Assembly (NCBI GenBank): GCA_023415235.1
Contig: JAEZLP010000026.1
Location: 1 to 30,760, forward strand
Reading direction: 5' to 3'
From: Bacillota bacterium
GTDB lineage: Bacteria; Bacillota; Clostridia; Peptostreptococcales; Anaerovoracaceae
DNA length: 30,760 nucleotides
Part shown: positions 13,725 to 23,457 of the stretch, piece after piece
How the letters are laid out: the number at the start of each line of letters is the position of its first letter
Position numbering within the stretch: the first letter of the stretch is position 1
The notes under the pieces: generated by a model
The model's database searches: none
What the model saw: the letters and a program-made list of their open reading frames with translations, nothing else
Told to the model about the DNA's origin: nothing
Position numbers and translations under genes: made by a program

Positions 13725-16700
13725 ATGCAAAGAATACCAAGATTACGCAGGACACTATCCATCCTGCTATCTATCGCACTGTTCCTGACGATGACGCCTG
13801 TTATGGCCTTCGCGGAGGATGATACCACCCCACCGGAATGGGAATCCGGATGGCCTTTTGGATCCAGTGTTAGCGATAAGGAATTCAACTTAAGAGTAAA
13901 AAGCAACGAAAACGGCATAGTCTACTATGTAAGTCTTGAAGATGGGGCGCCCGCCCCTTCCGCTGACCAGGTCAAGAAGGGTTGGGATGCCGCTGGTAGT
14001 CCGCTTCCCGCTGGCAGAGCGTCAAGCCTGGTTATAAGTGCTGGATTAGATTACTCGATCCGTGTTAAGAATTTGACGCCGAGCACTGCCTATGACATTT
14101 ATGTAGTATTAGCGGACAGTGCGGGTAATCTTCAAGCATCTCCGGAATTGGTGGAAGTCATCACGACCGTTCCGGATGCCGATAGATCAGGAATCACAAA
14201 CCAGGTCATGGATTCCGACGGTTCAAAACGGGTAACCCTGACCGTAGTCGTGAAAAACGCCGAAGATGTAAGCTCCCGTGGTTATTCGGCGTCAGACTTC
14301 GGCGTAACTGTGGACGTCACGCCGACGACATTTAACGACAACTCGAAGTTTACCTACTTCACGGACTATGACACCGGGCAATATACCGTATTATTTACAG
14401 GAACTGCCGACGATACCGAATATGCCTTTACGAATCTTACCGTGGCGGGTTATGTCATCGAGTCCGGTCCGGTCACAGTAAGAACCCCGCCGGCGACTGC
14501 GCCGCCATCTGCCAATGTCTGCGAGATCGGAGGCACGCCATACTCTACACTTGGTGAGGGATTGGCGGCGGTGACGACGGGCCAGACCATTACCGTACTG
14601 CGGGATGTAACGGAAACCAATCCTGTAGTAGTAACCGGTAAAAGCATCACTATTAACCTCAATGATCATGACCTGACCTTGGATACAAGCGGTATATCAG
14701 GTTCAATTGCGTTGAAGGTAGAAAACGGCGGCAGCGTCGACCTGACCGGAACGGGCGAGTTCAATGTTATCGGCAGCTTAGCCGGTGTAAGGGCAGACGG
14801 TGCGTCCTCCTCCGCTACTGTGACGAATGCCACGGCTGTCAGCAATAACAGCCATGCGGCAGACGCCCACAATGGCGGTAACGTTTTGGTATTAAAAGAT
14901 GCCATAGCAACAATCGGAGCTTCCAGTAACGCAACCTTTGCCACTTCAGGAGGCACCGTCACTGTGAATGGGAATGCAGAAAGCAGCTGGCATTGCGCTT
15001 ATGCCAATCAGCTCGGAAGTTCCGTGCATATCAAAGGCAGCGCAACCGCACTAGCGGCACAAGATAATGCTGCAGGTGCGAAGGCCGGAAGCAACGCTGT
15101 TGTCAGAGTTGATCAAAATGTATCCGGTGTAGTATATGGAGCCCATGCCGAAAGCGGCGGCAGGATCATAGTCGGCGGCAATGCTACTGCCAATGATTCA
15201 AATGGTACTGGTGCGATTGCAGAGGGCAGCAGCCAAATTACTATAGATGGTACTATTACGGGCACGTATTATATCAAGACCGGCTCAACCACGAAAACAA
15301 GCGGAGACAAAACCACCCCCACAACAAAACCAGGCTACTATACATATTATGATGGCTCTAATATCGTATGGGTCAAGGCAACCGGTGTGGCTACAACCAT
15401 GCAGCCCAGACACATCGCCGCCGGGTCAGGACATTCCCTCTACCTGAAGGGGGACGGTACGGTATGGGCCTGGGGAGGAAATAGCAACGGTGAGCTGGGT
15501 ATAGGAACGGTCGGTTACACGTATGAGGTCCCGGCTCAAGTTCAAGGACTCTCCAATGTAAAATCTATTGCTGCCGGCCAAGGCTTCTCACTGGCCCTGA
15601 TGGAGGACGGGACTGTTTGGGCATGGGGTTCAAACGGAAACGGCAAGTTAGGCCCTGTTCCGTCTCTAGACGCTCTAGTAAGTACACCTGTTCAGGTCAC
15701 CGGTCTTCCTGAGATTCAGGCTATTTCAGCCGGTTATCGATTCGCTCTTGCCTTGGATGCGAGCGGTAATGTCTGGGGTTGGGGTGCCAATTTAAAAGGG
15801 CAGCTGGGTCAGCCCACTACGGAAGTCATCAGCACTCCCGTACAAATATCCGGCCTGTCGAATATCGTAGCGATCAGCGCCGGTAACGAGCATTGTATGG
15901 CACTTGATAACCATGGACGTGTCTGGGCTTGGGGAGACAACTATTATGGTCAACTGGGCAATTCCTCCGTGTCAAGAGGCACTATTGAAAGTTACAGCGT
16001 GGTTCCGGTTCAGTTTTTAAATTTGGATTCAATCACAGTAGCCGCTATTTATACTGGTCTTCAGAATTCGGTATTATTGACCGATTCAGGGACTGTTTAC
16101 AGCATTGGTTACAACGGTGACGGCGTGCTGGGCAACGGAAATCAAACTGATAGCAGTGTGCCGGTGCAGTCAAATTACATAAATATTACTGATCTGGGCG
16201 GGACGGGAGGCTTCTATACAGCTCTGCGCAGTGACGGCACTGTATGGGCGTCTGGTGTAAACAGCTTTGGCGAGCTTGGAGTCGGTACTAAAGTTCCAAC
16301 ATTGGGACCGGTACAGGTAAAGGGCCTGAACGGTGTTGGTTTTCTAAATAATATCGTAGAGATTTCGCAGGGAAAGGGCGGAAACCATTCCCTGGCTCTT
16401 GATTCATCAGGCACAATCTGGGCATGGGGCTACAACGGCCATGAACAATGCGGCGTGGCCACGTGGAGCTCCGAACCAAGAGAAATTACGGCTCCTGTTA
16501 ATATTTCTTTCGTTCCGGCCCTATCGGCCGCATCGGTAAGCATCGTCCCGCCGGCGGCAGGAGGAATTCCGCAGGGTGCCGCGGAAGTGGAGGCAGCCAC
16601 AGCCAATGCCGATTACACAGTGACGGGGATCACGTGGAACGAGGACATGACAGCCGGTGGAAAATTCAAAGCCGGACAGATCTATACCGCTACGGTAACG

Positions 16701-19607
16701 CTGACCTCCAAGAACGGTAAAGAGTTCCGGTCTGCCGCCTTTACACCGTCGGTGTCAGGAGCTGCCTCCGTAGGTACCACGACGACAAGCGGAACAGGAA
16801 CCGGCAATACCGCGACCTTCACTGCAACATATCCTGCAACGGCAGCATTAACCGTAACGGGCATCAGCATCAAGGCCCAGCCCTCCGATCTGAGTTACAC
16901 CTCAGGGGAAGCGCTGGATCTGAACGGCCTAGTCATTACCTTGACCTATAATGATTTTACGACAGAAGACGTCGCTTTCACCAACTTTGCTGCCAAGTCT
17001 ATTACCGCCAACCCGGCGCACGGGACCACATTGTTGGTGGCAGCTCATCATAATCAGCCGGTGAGCATAAGCTGCGGCAGTTATAGTGTTAATACCTTAA
17101 ATCTGACGGTTACTGAGGCAACACAGCTGATCTGGCACGAACGGACCATCACACCCTTTACTCCTGGAGGGGGAATCCTGGCATCCTTGATTCAGTATTA
17201 CGGGACCTGCTTCGGAGCAGGCATGTATGTGACGGTAGGTTCGTATGCGACGATCCTGACCTCGACCGACGGCGGAATCACCTGGCAGCGTGCTTTTGGA
17301 GCTGAGAACGTCGGAGACCCTGAACTGAGAAGCGTAGCGTACGGCAACGGCACGTTTGTGGCTGCGGGGAAAAATGCGATCTACTATAAAACAGGGAGCG
17401 GCACTTGGACCAAAATCGATATGCCAGGCCTGGAGTTTCAGGATGTGATTTTTGCCAATGACATCTTCGTGGCTGTAGGCGATAATGCACTGAAATGGTC
17501 TGCCGACGGATCTAACTGGCAAAACCCGGATAATCGACCGAACCCTGTAAACGGCTTTTATCTCGGGAGCGTCGCCGCCGACGGCAATGGTCATTTTGTT
17601 GCCGTGGGCAGCAATAAGGACGGTTCAGGAGACAAAACAGGATACTTGGTCTGGAATTCTGGCAACGGAAGGAACTGGGCGAGCGCCACTGCACCCAATA
17701 AAAACGGAATCCTGCACGGAGTAGCTTACGGCAGCGGTGTTTTCATGGCGGTGGGCGGTTCAGAAAGCAATTCCTGGATATCCAGCGATCTGGGAAGCAA
17801 TTGGATAATGTCCGCAGCGGCATCGGGTTCCACAATGAATGACATCGCCTATGGAGATGGCGTCTTTGTAACAGAAGGCGGGTCCAGCTTGGGGCATTTC
17901 AATGCGGATGGCAGTGTCTGGATCGCCGATGCTACGGCCTCCGACTTTGTGACACACGTTTCTTATGTCAACGGCGCCTTTGTGGCAGCAACGCTGGATA
18001 GAAAAATCTATCAGTCGCAAACTGGAGCACCCGTGACTTACACCATAGAGTCTATACCAAACCAAACCATGACCGAACTGACGGCAGGCTATGGTTCGGG
18101 CACACAGCAAACCAAAACGATAAGCATTACCAAAACCGGAACTGGCAACCTGACCAATCTGGCAGCGGCACTGAGCGGAACCGGGGCGGGAAGCTTTACG
18201 GTGACTCAGCCTGTGACAACCACGCTGGATGGAACTACAACTTCCACCACCTTTACGGTAAAAGCAAAGGACGGCCTCGCTGCCGGCACTTATACAGCAA
18301 CGGTAACCGTGAGCGCTGACAACATGACAAATGTGACGTTCACCGTTACCCAGGTGGTACGCACAGCAGGCAGCCCCCCATCCGGAAACAATAACGGCTC
18401 AGGCGGTTCCGGTTCACGTTCCGGTTCCAATCCACCGCCTCCTCCCTCCTATCAGGCAAATGTCTCAGGAGCCGTTGATTCCGGCGCTCTGCCGGTCAGT
18501 GTGAGCACGAGCTCAAACAATGCTGTCATAACAGCAGGCACACTGCAAGGCGACAGCATGACCGGGGGAAATCCGGTGGTGATCGCCGTTCCCTCCATAC
18601 CTGGAGTTAACAGCTTCACTCTTGAAATCCCCACTGATTACCTCTCCGCTCCCGGCGGGGAAGGCGCTTTCACCTTGGCAACCGACGCGGGAAGCATTAC
18701 CATGCCGTCAAACATGCTGGCAACCACGGAAGGTGAGAATGCAAGGATTACGATCAGCCAGGGAGAGCCCTCCGGACTTCCCGATGATGTGAAAGAACTA
18801 ATTGGAAACAGACCCCTGATCCAGCTTACCCTGACCATGGACGGAGAGCAGACCGAATGGAACAATCCCGACGCGCCTGTCACCGTTTCCGTCCCCTATA
18901 CGCCGACCACAGAAGAACTGCAGGATCCGGAGCACATCGTGGTATGGTATCTTGACGGAAACGGCAATGCAGTATCAATACCAAGCGGAAGATATGACTC
19001 GGTCACAGGAACGGTAACTTTCACCACCACCCATTTCAGCAATTATGCCGTTGCTTACGTGCATAAGACCTTTGCTGATTTGACCGGTACAAAATGGGCA
19101 AAGAAAGCGATTGAGGTAATGGCATCTAAAGGGATCATCAACGGCACGGGGAAGGATTCGTGTTCTCCAGCAACCTGCATAACCAGAGCGGATTACATGG
19201 TGATGCTGATCAAGAGCCTGGGGTTGACAGCCGATTTCAAAGAAAACTTTGCCGATGTGAAGTCCGGCACGTATTATTATGAGGCGCTCGGCATTGCAAA
19301 GAAACTGGGTATAGCCGCAGGCAGCGGTGACAACCTCTTCAGGCCGAAGGAGAAAATATCCCGGCAGGATATGATGGTTCTGGCTGTTCGTGCCCTGGAA
19401 AAGGCGAAGAAGCTGAAAACAGACAGCAATACCGGCGTCCTGGATCAGTACGGCGACAAGGATCGCATTTCCGGATACGCATCGACGTGTCTTGCTGCGC
19501 TGATTCAGAATGGATTGATTACGGGCAGCGGGAATAAGCTCAATCCACGAGGAGATACCACACGGGCGGAAGCGGCGGTGTTTCTATACCGAGTCTACAA
19601 TCTATAA
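13725..19607 (+). CDS. giant secreted SLH protein with two seven-bladed propeller regions
   Basis: This 1960-residue protein has a signal peptide (1-30, cut after AFA). Two fibronectin-like beta domains follow (about 34-148 and 149-255), then a Gly/Ala/Asn-rich region of beta-helix character (about 265-540). Seven RCC1 repeats (about 562-925) each carry a D/S-G-T-V-W-A-W-G-x-N-x-x-G-x-L-G pattern. Ig-like domains lie at about 930-1135. A second set of seven repeats (about 1157-1432) is built on Y-G-x-G-x-F-V-A-V-G. A further beta domain, a Gly/Ser/Pro linker (1549-1576) and another beta domain precede three SLH repeats (about 1780-1960) for cell-wall polymer binding. AAAGGATG lies before the ATG. 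It is most likely an adhesin or scaffold on the cell surface; no catalytic motif is visible. Confidence 0.88.
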   Translation: MQRIPRLRRTLSILLSIALFLTMTPVMAFAEDDTTPPEWESGWPFGSSVSDKEFNLRVKSNENGIVYYVSLEDGAPAPSADQVKKGWDAAGSPLPAGRASSLVISAGLDYSIRVKNLTPSTAYDIYVVLADSAGNLQASPELVEVITTVPDADRSGITNQVMDSDGSKRVTLTVVVKNAEDVSSRGYSASDFGVTVDVTPTTFNDNSKFTYFTDYDTGQYTVLFTGTADDTEYAFTNLTVAGYVIESGPVTVRTPPATAPPSANVCEIGGTPYSTLGEGLAAVTTGQTITVLRDVTETNPVVVTGKSITINLNDHDLTLDTSGISGSIALKVENGGSVDLTGTGEFNVIGSLAGVRADGASSSATVTNATAVSNNSHAADAHNGGNVLVLKDAIATIGASSNATFATSGGTVTVNGNAESSWHCAYANQLGSSVHIKGSATALAAQDNAAGAKAGSNAVVRVDQNVSGVVYGAHAESGGRIIVGGNATANDSNGTGAIAEGSSQITIDGTITGTYYIKTGSTTKTSGDKTTPTTKPGYYTYYDGSNIVWVKATGVATTMQPRHIAAGSGHSLYLKGDGTVWAWGGNSNGELGIGTVGYTYEVPAQVQGLSNVKSIAAGQGFSLALMEDGTVWAWGSNGNGKLGPVPSLDALVSTPVQVTGLPEIQAISAGYRFALALDASGNVWGWGANLKGQLGQPTTEVISTPVQISGLSNIVAISAGNEHCMALDNHGRVWAWGDNYYGQLGNSSVSRGTIESYSVVPVQFLNLDSITVAAIYTGLQNSVLLTDSGTVYSIGYNGDGVLGNGNQTDSSVPVQSNYINITDLGGTGGFYTALRSDGTVWASGVNSFGELGVGTKVPTLGPVQVKGLNGVGFLNNIVEISQGKGGNHSLALDSSGTIWAWGYNGHEQCGVATWSSEPREITAPVNISFVPALSAASVSIVPPAAGGIPQGAAEVEAATANADYTVTGITWNEDMTAGGKFKAGQIYTATVTLTSKNGKEFRSAAFTPSVSGAASVGTTTTSGTGTGNTATFTATYPATAALTVTGISIKAQPSDLSYTSGEALDLNGLVITLTYNDFTTEDVAFTNFAAKSITANPAHGTTLLVAAHHNQPVSISCGSYSVNTLNLTVTEATQLIWHERTITPFTPGGGILASLIQYYGTCFGAGMYVTVGSYATILTSTDGGITWQRAFGAENVGDPELRSVAYGNGTFVAAGKNAIYYKTGSGTWTKIDMPGLEFQDVIFANDIFVAVGDNALKWSADGSNWQNPDNRPNPVNGFYLGSVAADGNGHFVAVGSNKDGSGDKTGYLVWNSGNGRNWASATAPNKNGILHGVAYGSGVFMAVGGSESNSWISSDLGSNWIMSAAASGSTMNDIAYGDGVFVTEGGSSLGHFNADGSVWIADATASDFVTHVSYVNGAFVAATLDRKIYQSQTGAPVTYTIESIPNQTMTELTAGYGSGTQQTKTISITKTGTGNLTNLAAALSGTGAGSFTVTQPVTTTLDGTTTSTTFTVKAKDGLAAGTYTATVTVSADNMTNVTFTVTQVVRTAGSPPSGNNNGSGGSGSRSGSNPPPPPSYQANVSGAVDSGALPVSVSTSSNNAVITAGTLQGDSMTGGNPVVIAVPSIPGVNSFTLEIPTDYLSAPGGEGAFTLATDAGSITMPSNMLATTEGENARITISQGEPSGLPDDVKELIGNRPLIQLTLTMDGEQTEWNNPDAPVTVSVPYTPTTEELQDPEHIVVWYLDGNGNAVSIPSGRYDSVTGTVTFTTTHFSNYAVAYVHKTFADLTGTKWAKKAIEVMASKGIINGTGKDSCSPATCITRADYMVMLIKSLGLTADFKENFADVKSGTYYYEALGIAKKLGIAAGSGDNLFRPKEKISRQDMMVLAVRALEKAKKLKTDSNTGVLDQYGDKDRISGYASTCLAALIQNGLITGSGNKLNPRGDTTRAEAAVFLYRVYNL

Positions 19608-19651
19608 GCCAAACAGGCATGAAATATAATTTTATGAAATGAGGTAAAAAA

Positions 19652-20869
19652 GTGAAACGTTTATTATTTGTAATTGTTCTAGCCCTTGTATTGAGCCTGG
19701 GAACCGGATTGGCCTTCGGGAAGGCTGCATCAGCAGCAGATCTGGGCACCTATTCCTGGGAGGGAAAATGGCGTTATGGTTCCGAAGGATCCTGGGGAAA
19801 TTGGGAAGGCGGAGTTAGAAACACAGAAGTGATTCTGGCAACCCAGCCGGTCTACGATCACGCATCCTCCTGGGCGGTCTCTGAACTCAACAAAGCCGCT
19901 GAATACGGTCTGATTCCCGATACCCTCAAAGGGGCTGACATGACGAAGCCTATTTCGAGAGAGGAATTTGCAGCGCTCGGCGTAACCCTTTACGAGCAGG
20001 TCACCGGTATTACGGCAGCAGCCGCTTCCCCCAATCCTTTCACGGATACGAATAATCCGGAGATCCTGAAAGCGTTCCGTCTGGGAATCACCACGGGCAC
20101 AAGCTCCAACACCTTTTCACCAAAGGTGCTGATCAATCGGGAGCAATGCGCGGCTATGCTGTTCCGCACCATCAAGACCATCCATCCGGACGGAAACTAC
20201 AGTGCTGCGGGAATTCCCGATTTCCCGGATCAGAAAAACATTGCCGCCTATGCTGTTGATGCAGCGAAATATATGGCAAAGCAAGGCATTGTAAAGGGAG
20301 ATTCAAAGGGTTATTTTATGCCCAAGGCGACCACTGATGCCCAGACTGCAGCCGGTTACGGCATGGCGACAAGAGAGGCTGCCATCATGATGAGCCTTCG
20401 AAGCTACGAAAAGATGGATGAAATCAAGGAAACCAAGGCACCGATTTCTCAGCAGAAACTATCAGATTCCTCAGCCGGCTCCATTACAGGCACATGGGTC
20501 CTGGGCACTCTGTCCGGAGGAAATTATAATGCATCCACAGGAAAATACGAGGGGGGCGCGTCAGGTCTCGGTCAGACATACACCTTTAAATCGGATGGCA
20601 CCTACGTTTCCCTGGCAGTCTGGTCAAATGCAATTTGGCTCACCGGAAACTACAGCGTAAAGGACGGAGTGCTCACACTGACCAACAGGATCTCTGAGGA
20701 GAGCAATGACGGCGGCAAGACCTGGGGAGCGAAAGAAACGCTGCCGGACGCCAAGGCATATTTTGCTGCAGGTACAGATGATACGGGGAAATACCTGCTG
20801 ATCGGAGAGGAAGGCGCGGTGCCTCCCCTTGTTGACAAGACAAATGCTTTGAAGTATCGCTCAAAATAG
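19652..20869 (+). CDS. secreted SLH-domain protein with lipocalin-like C-terminal domain
   Basis: The 405-residue protein has a signal peptide (1-28, cut after ASA). Three S-layer homology repeats follow at about 68-120, 128-178 and 188-250. The C-terminal domain (about 275-405) is rich in beta strands; its opening ITGTWVLG and the YTFKSDGTY / LTGNYSVKDGVLTL pattern are typical of lipocalin-like (META-like) beta-barrel domains. GTG at 19652 is used as start after GAGGT. It lies 44 bases after the giant SLH gene, so both should be made together and anchored to the same wall polymer. The SLH repeats here are N-terminal, in contrast to the C-terminal ones of the larger protein. Confidence 0.85.
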   Translation: MKRLLFVIVLALVLSLGTGLAFGKAASAADLGTYSWEGKWRYGSEGSWGNWEGGVRNTEVILATQPVYDHASSWAVSELNKAAEYGLIPDTLKGADMTKPISREEFAALGVTLYEQVTGITAAAASPNPFTDTNNPEILKAFRLGITTGTSSNTFSPKVLINREQCAAMLFRTIKTIHPDGNYSAAGIPDFPDQKNIAAYAVDAAKYMAKQGIVKGDSKGYFMPKATTDAQTAAGYGMATREAAIMMSLRSYEKMDEIKETKAPISQQKLSDSSAGSITGTWVLGTLSGGNYNASTGKYEGGASGLGQTYTFKSDGTYVSLAVWSNAIWLTGNYSVKDGVLTLTNRISEESNDGGKTWGAKETLPDAKAYFAAGTDDTGKYLLIGEEGAVPPLVDKTNALKYRSK

Positions 20870-20908
20870 CAGAATAATATAAAAAATACAAAGAAGGAGG
20901 AATTATAA

Positions 20909-21403
20909 TTGAAGAAATTTATTGCTATTTTCCTGCTCCTCGCCCTGGTATGCTTTACCGCCGCAGGCTGCGGAGCAAAGGATAAACTGGAAGAAAAGAT
21001 GGCGGAAGAACTGACGGAAGCTATGCTTGAGCAAGGCGGAGCAGAGGACGTGGAAATCGACGGAGATAAGGTCACAATCACGGGTGAAGACGGCGAAAAA
21101 GTGTCATACGGAGGCGGTGAATGGCCGGATTCAGATTTGGTAAAAAACATTCCGGAATTTAAAAAGGGCAAGCTTGCCAGTACAGTGGAGACAACAAACT
21201 ATCTCATGGTAAGCTTTGAAGAAGTCGATGAGGCAGATGCCGTTGCTTACATTGAAAAGAACAAACCTGATTTTACTGTTGATCATTATGAATCGAAAGC
21301 CGAGGACATGATTTCCTTTGCCGGTTCAAACGAGGAAGGGCTGCAGCTTACACTCACATATACAGATACAACCTTTACCATCATGCTGTTTCTGGATGAA
21401 TAG
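20909..21403 (+). CDS. lipoprotein of unknown function
   Basis: The 164-residue product has a lipoprotein signal peptide with lipobox TAAG-C (Cys21). An acidic helical stretch (about 24-42) and an alpha/beta domain ending in LQLTLTYTDTTFTIMLFL follow. The TTG start is fixed by AAGAAGGAGG at 20891-20900. I do not recognise the domain with certainty; the pattern of alternating strands suggests a small membrane-anchored binding or adaptor protein. It is the fifth gene of the surface operon and would sit on the outer face of the cytoplasmic membrane, below the SLH proteins. Confidence 0.8.
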   Translation: MKKFIAIFLLLALVCFTAAGCGAKDKLEEKMAEELTEAMLEQGGAEDVEIDGDKVTITGEDGEKVSYGGGEWPDSDLVKNIPEFKKGKLASTVETTNYLMVSFEEVDEADAVAYIEKNKPDFTVDHYESKAEDMISFAGSNEEGLQLTLTYTDTTFTIMLFLDE

Positions 21404-21445
21404 AAAAAAACAGCAGAAGTAATAACGAAAGGAAAGGAAAATGCT

Positions 21446-21952
21446 ATGATAAAAAGAATTCTGATCTGCAGTCTGATGATTATGTTAATCCTTGCTTCTT
21501 TCGCAGGCTGCGAGAACAATGAGTCGCCCCCCGCCTCCACCGCTGAATCGGAAGAGGCCAATGCGGAGCAGACCGAATCCGGCGCCAGTCTTTACGCCGA
21601 ATACCTTACGGTGGCTGATGTGGAAAAGATCACCGGCATGAGCGGTCTGACAATGAAAGAAGAAGCCATTACGTTGAAATTTTATAACAAAGAGGGTATC
21701 GACATTCTTGAGGCCCGCTTTGACGGCAGCGATTTTTATGCGGATGAAGTGGAAGCAAACGAAGAATACTATACACCGGTATCCGATCTGGGAGAGAAAG
21801 CTGCCATCTGCATCCCGGATATGCCGTACCGGGTTACATTCCTTCAGGGGGATCGCGCTGTGATGGTGCAGACCATACCGCAGGATGGAAATCTCCTGGT
21901 TTCGGAGGATCAATTGATTGCAGTTGCTAAGATAATTTCCTCCCGCTTGTAG
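21446..21952 (+). CDS. second lipoprotein of unknown function
   Basis: The 168-residue protein has a lipoprotein signal with lipobox ASFAG-C (Cys22) and a Ser/Glu/Ala-rich spacer (23-50). Its globular domain opens with YLTVADVEKITGMSGL, a pattern seen in small extracytoplasmic lipoprotein domains (DUF3558-like in shape, not certain). It is not a close copy of the lipoprotein before it. AAAGGAAAGG lies ahead of the ATG at 21446. It is the last gene of the operon, 42 bases after its neighbour and before a strong terminator. Confidence 0.8.
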   Translation: MIKRILICSLMIMLILASFAGCENNESPPASTAESEEANAEQTESGASLYAEYLTVADVEKITGMSGLTMKEEAITLKFYNKEGIDILEARFDGSDFYADEVEANEEYYTPVSDLGEKAAICIPDMPYRVTFLQGDRAVMVQTIPQDGNLLVSEDQLIAVAKIISSRL

Positions 21953-22009
21953 TGTCAGTTCCTTGTCCGAGCTCTTCGGATAATACGGGGACTCCATGAC
22001 ACATAATAA

Positions 22010-22045
22010 ATGCTCTCTCGGAGCTAATCCGAGAGAGCATTTTTA
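22010..22045 (+). terminator. strong intrinsic terminator of the surface operon
   Basis: A perfect 13-bp stem (22010-22022 with 22028-22040) and 5-base loop are followed by five T on the plus strand. It lies between two convergent operons; on the minus strand the following TTTATT gives it some function for the aminotransferase operon too. Confidence 0.9.
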
Positions 22046-22077
22046 GTTATTCAATCCAATACATCAAACCGAAAGGC

Positions 22078-23352
22078 CTATTTGTTGCAAAACTCCTTTA
22101 CAGCTTCTATTACCCTGTCAATTTCACTTTCCAAATTGTATGGAGCAAGGCCAACACGGATCAATCCACCCACTTCTTCCAAGCCCCATACGTTATTGAT
22201 TATTTCAATTGCATAATAGTCGCCATCCCATGTAAATAGACCTTTTGATGCTAAGTGTTTTGCTACCTCGTTTGCGTTTATTCCTTCGACAAGGAAGGAT
22301 ACGGTAGATGTTCTCTGGCTTCCTTCGGGTGGCCCGTAAACTTTAACTCCGGAGATAGCAGCCAGACTTGTGCGAAATTTTTTTGCAATCGGCTCTTCAT
22401 AAGCATCAATTGCCAGCATTCCTGCAACAATGTTCCTTCTTCTTCCGGTTAAACTTGCAAGCTCCTCTTCAAAATATTGGGCATGGCGTTCACCTATTGT
22501 TGCGATAAATTCAACTGCTTCCGCGGCACCGCAGGCGAGTTCCATAGCAGGGGTACCCGTTTCAAATCTCCATGGCATTTCTGTGTTGTCGTTTGCCATA
22601 ACTCTTATTGTTTTTATCTTCTCACCAATTTCCTTCTTAACATACATAACACCAAGATGTGGTCCGAAGAACTTGTAGGGTGAGCAAAGAAGTACATCCG
22701 TTCCGATTGCTTTCACATCAATCGGCCGATGTGGTGCATAATGTACAGCGTCGATGACTGTGATAGCACCGTATTCATGTGCTAAATCTATGTATTTTTT
22801 TACATCTGTAATAGTACCGCAGGCATTTGCCGCCCAGTTTACTGCGACAACTTTAGTTTTATCAGAAATTTTCTTCTGAAAATCTTCAAATTTTAAAGTA
22901 CATGTCTCGGGATCAACTTCCACGCATTTGACAATAATTCCAAAATCCTCAAGAGTTCTCCATGGCGAGCGGTTTCCCTCGTGGTCAATTTCGGTGATGA
23001 TCACTTCATCACCAGGTTTCATTGTTCTGACAAGACCAAGGGCAAGCTTGAAATTGTTCGACGAAGTATTCTGTCCAAAAGCAATTTCTTCAGCACTGCA
23101 GTTTAAGAAATCAGCAAAAGTCTCCTTTGCAGACCAATATAGCCGGTCACTTTCCATAGACGTTGTAAAGCATCCGTGAGAATTAGCATTATGATAATAT
23201 AAGTAGTCGCATATTTTTTCTACAACTCTTTTGGGAACCTGCGATCCTCCTGGTCCATCCAGAAATGCTGCAGGATAGCCGTTGACAGTCTTGCTGAGTG
23301 CAGGAAACTGTTCTCTTACAAAGTCAACATCAAATACAAAGTCTTTTCTCAT
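22078..23352 (-). CDS. class V aminotransferase / cysteine desulfurase-like protein (TIGR01976-like)
   Basis: The 424-residue protein is a fold-type I PLP enzyme of aminotransferase class V. It shows the FGQNTSSNNFKLALGL cofactor-phosphate segment, the aspartate of VIDAVHYAPH and the PLP lysine in LLCSPYKFFGPHLGV. The N-terminal FLDGPGGSQVP and overall length match the cysteine-desulfurase-like TIGR01976 group. No cysteine is visible in the C-terminal loop where desulfurases keep their catalytic one, so sulfur transfer is doubtful; lyase, transaminase or epimerase chemistry are alternatives. GAAGGAG precedes the ATG. It is the last gene of a four-gene operon and follows homoserine dehydrogenase by 105 bases. 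Confidence 0.85.
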   Translation of the reverse strand: MRKDFVFDVDFVREQFPALSKTVNGYPAAFLDGPGGSQVPKRVVEKICDYLYYHNANSHGCFTTSMESDRLYWSAKETFADFLNCSAEEIAFGQNTSSNNFKLALGLVRTMKPGDEVIITEIDHEGNRSPWRTLEDFGIIVKCVEVDPETCTLKFEDFQKKISDKTKVVAVNWAANACGTITDVKKYIDLAHEYGAITVIDAVHYAPHRPIDVKAIGTDVLLCSPYKFFGPHLGVMYVKKEIGEKIKTIRVMANDNTEMPWRFETGTPAMELACGAAEAVEFIATIGERHAQYFEEELASLTGRRRNIVAGMLAIDAYEEPIAKKFRTSLAAISGVKVYGPPEGSQRTSTVSFLVEGINANEVAKHLASKGLFTWDGDYYAIEIINNVWGLEEVGGLIRVGLAPYNLESEIDRVIEAVKEFCNK

Positions 23353-23457
23353 CTTTAATCTCCTTCTTGAATTAACTGAAATTTTACTCTATTAGATATA
23401 TGAATATTTTCGGATAGTGTTTAGAAATTGTCATTCTATCTCTAAGTGATTTTCTGA

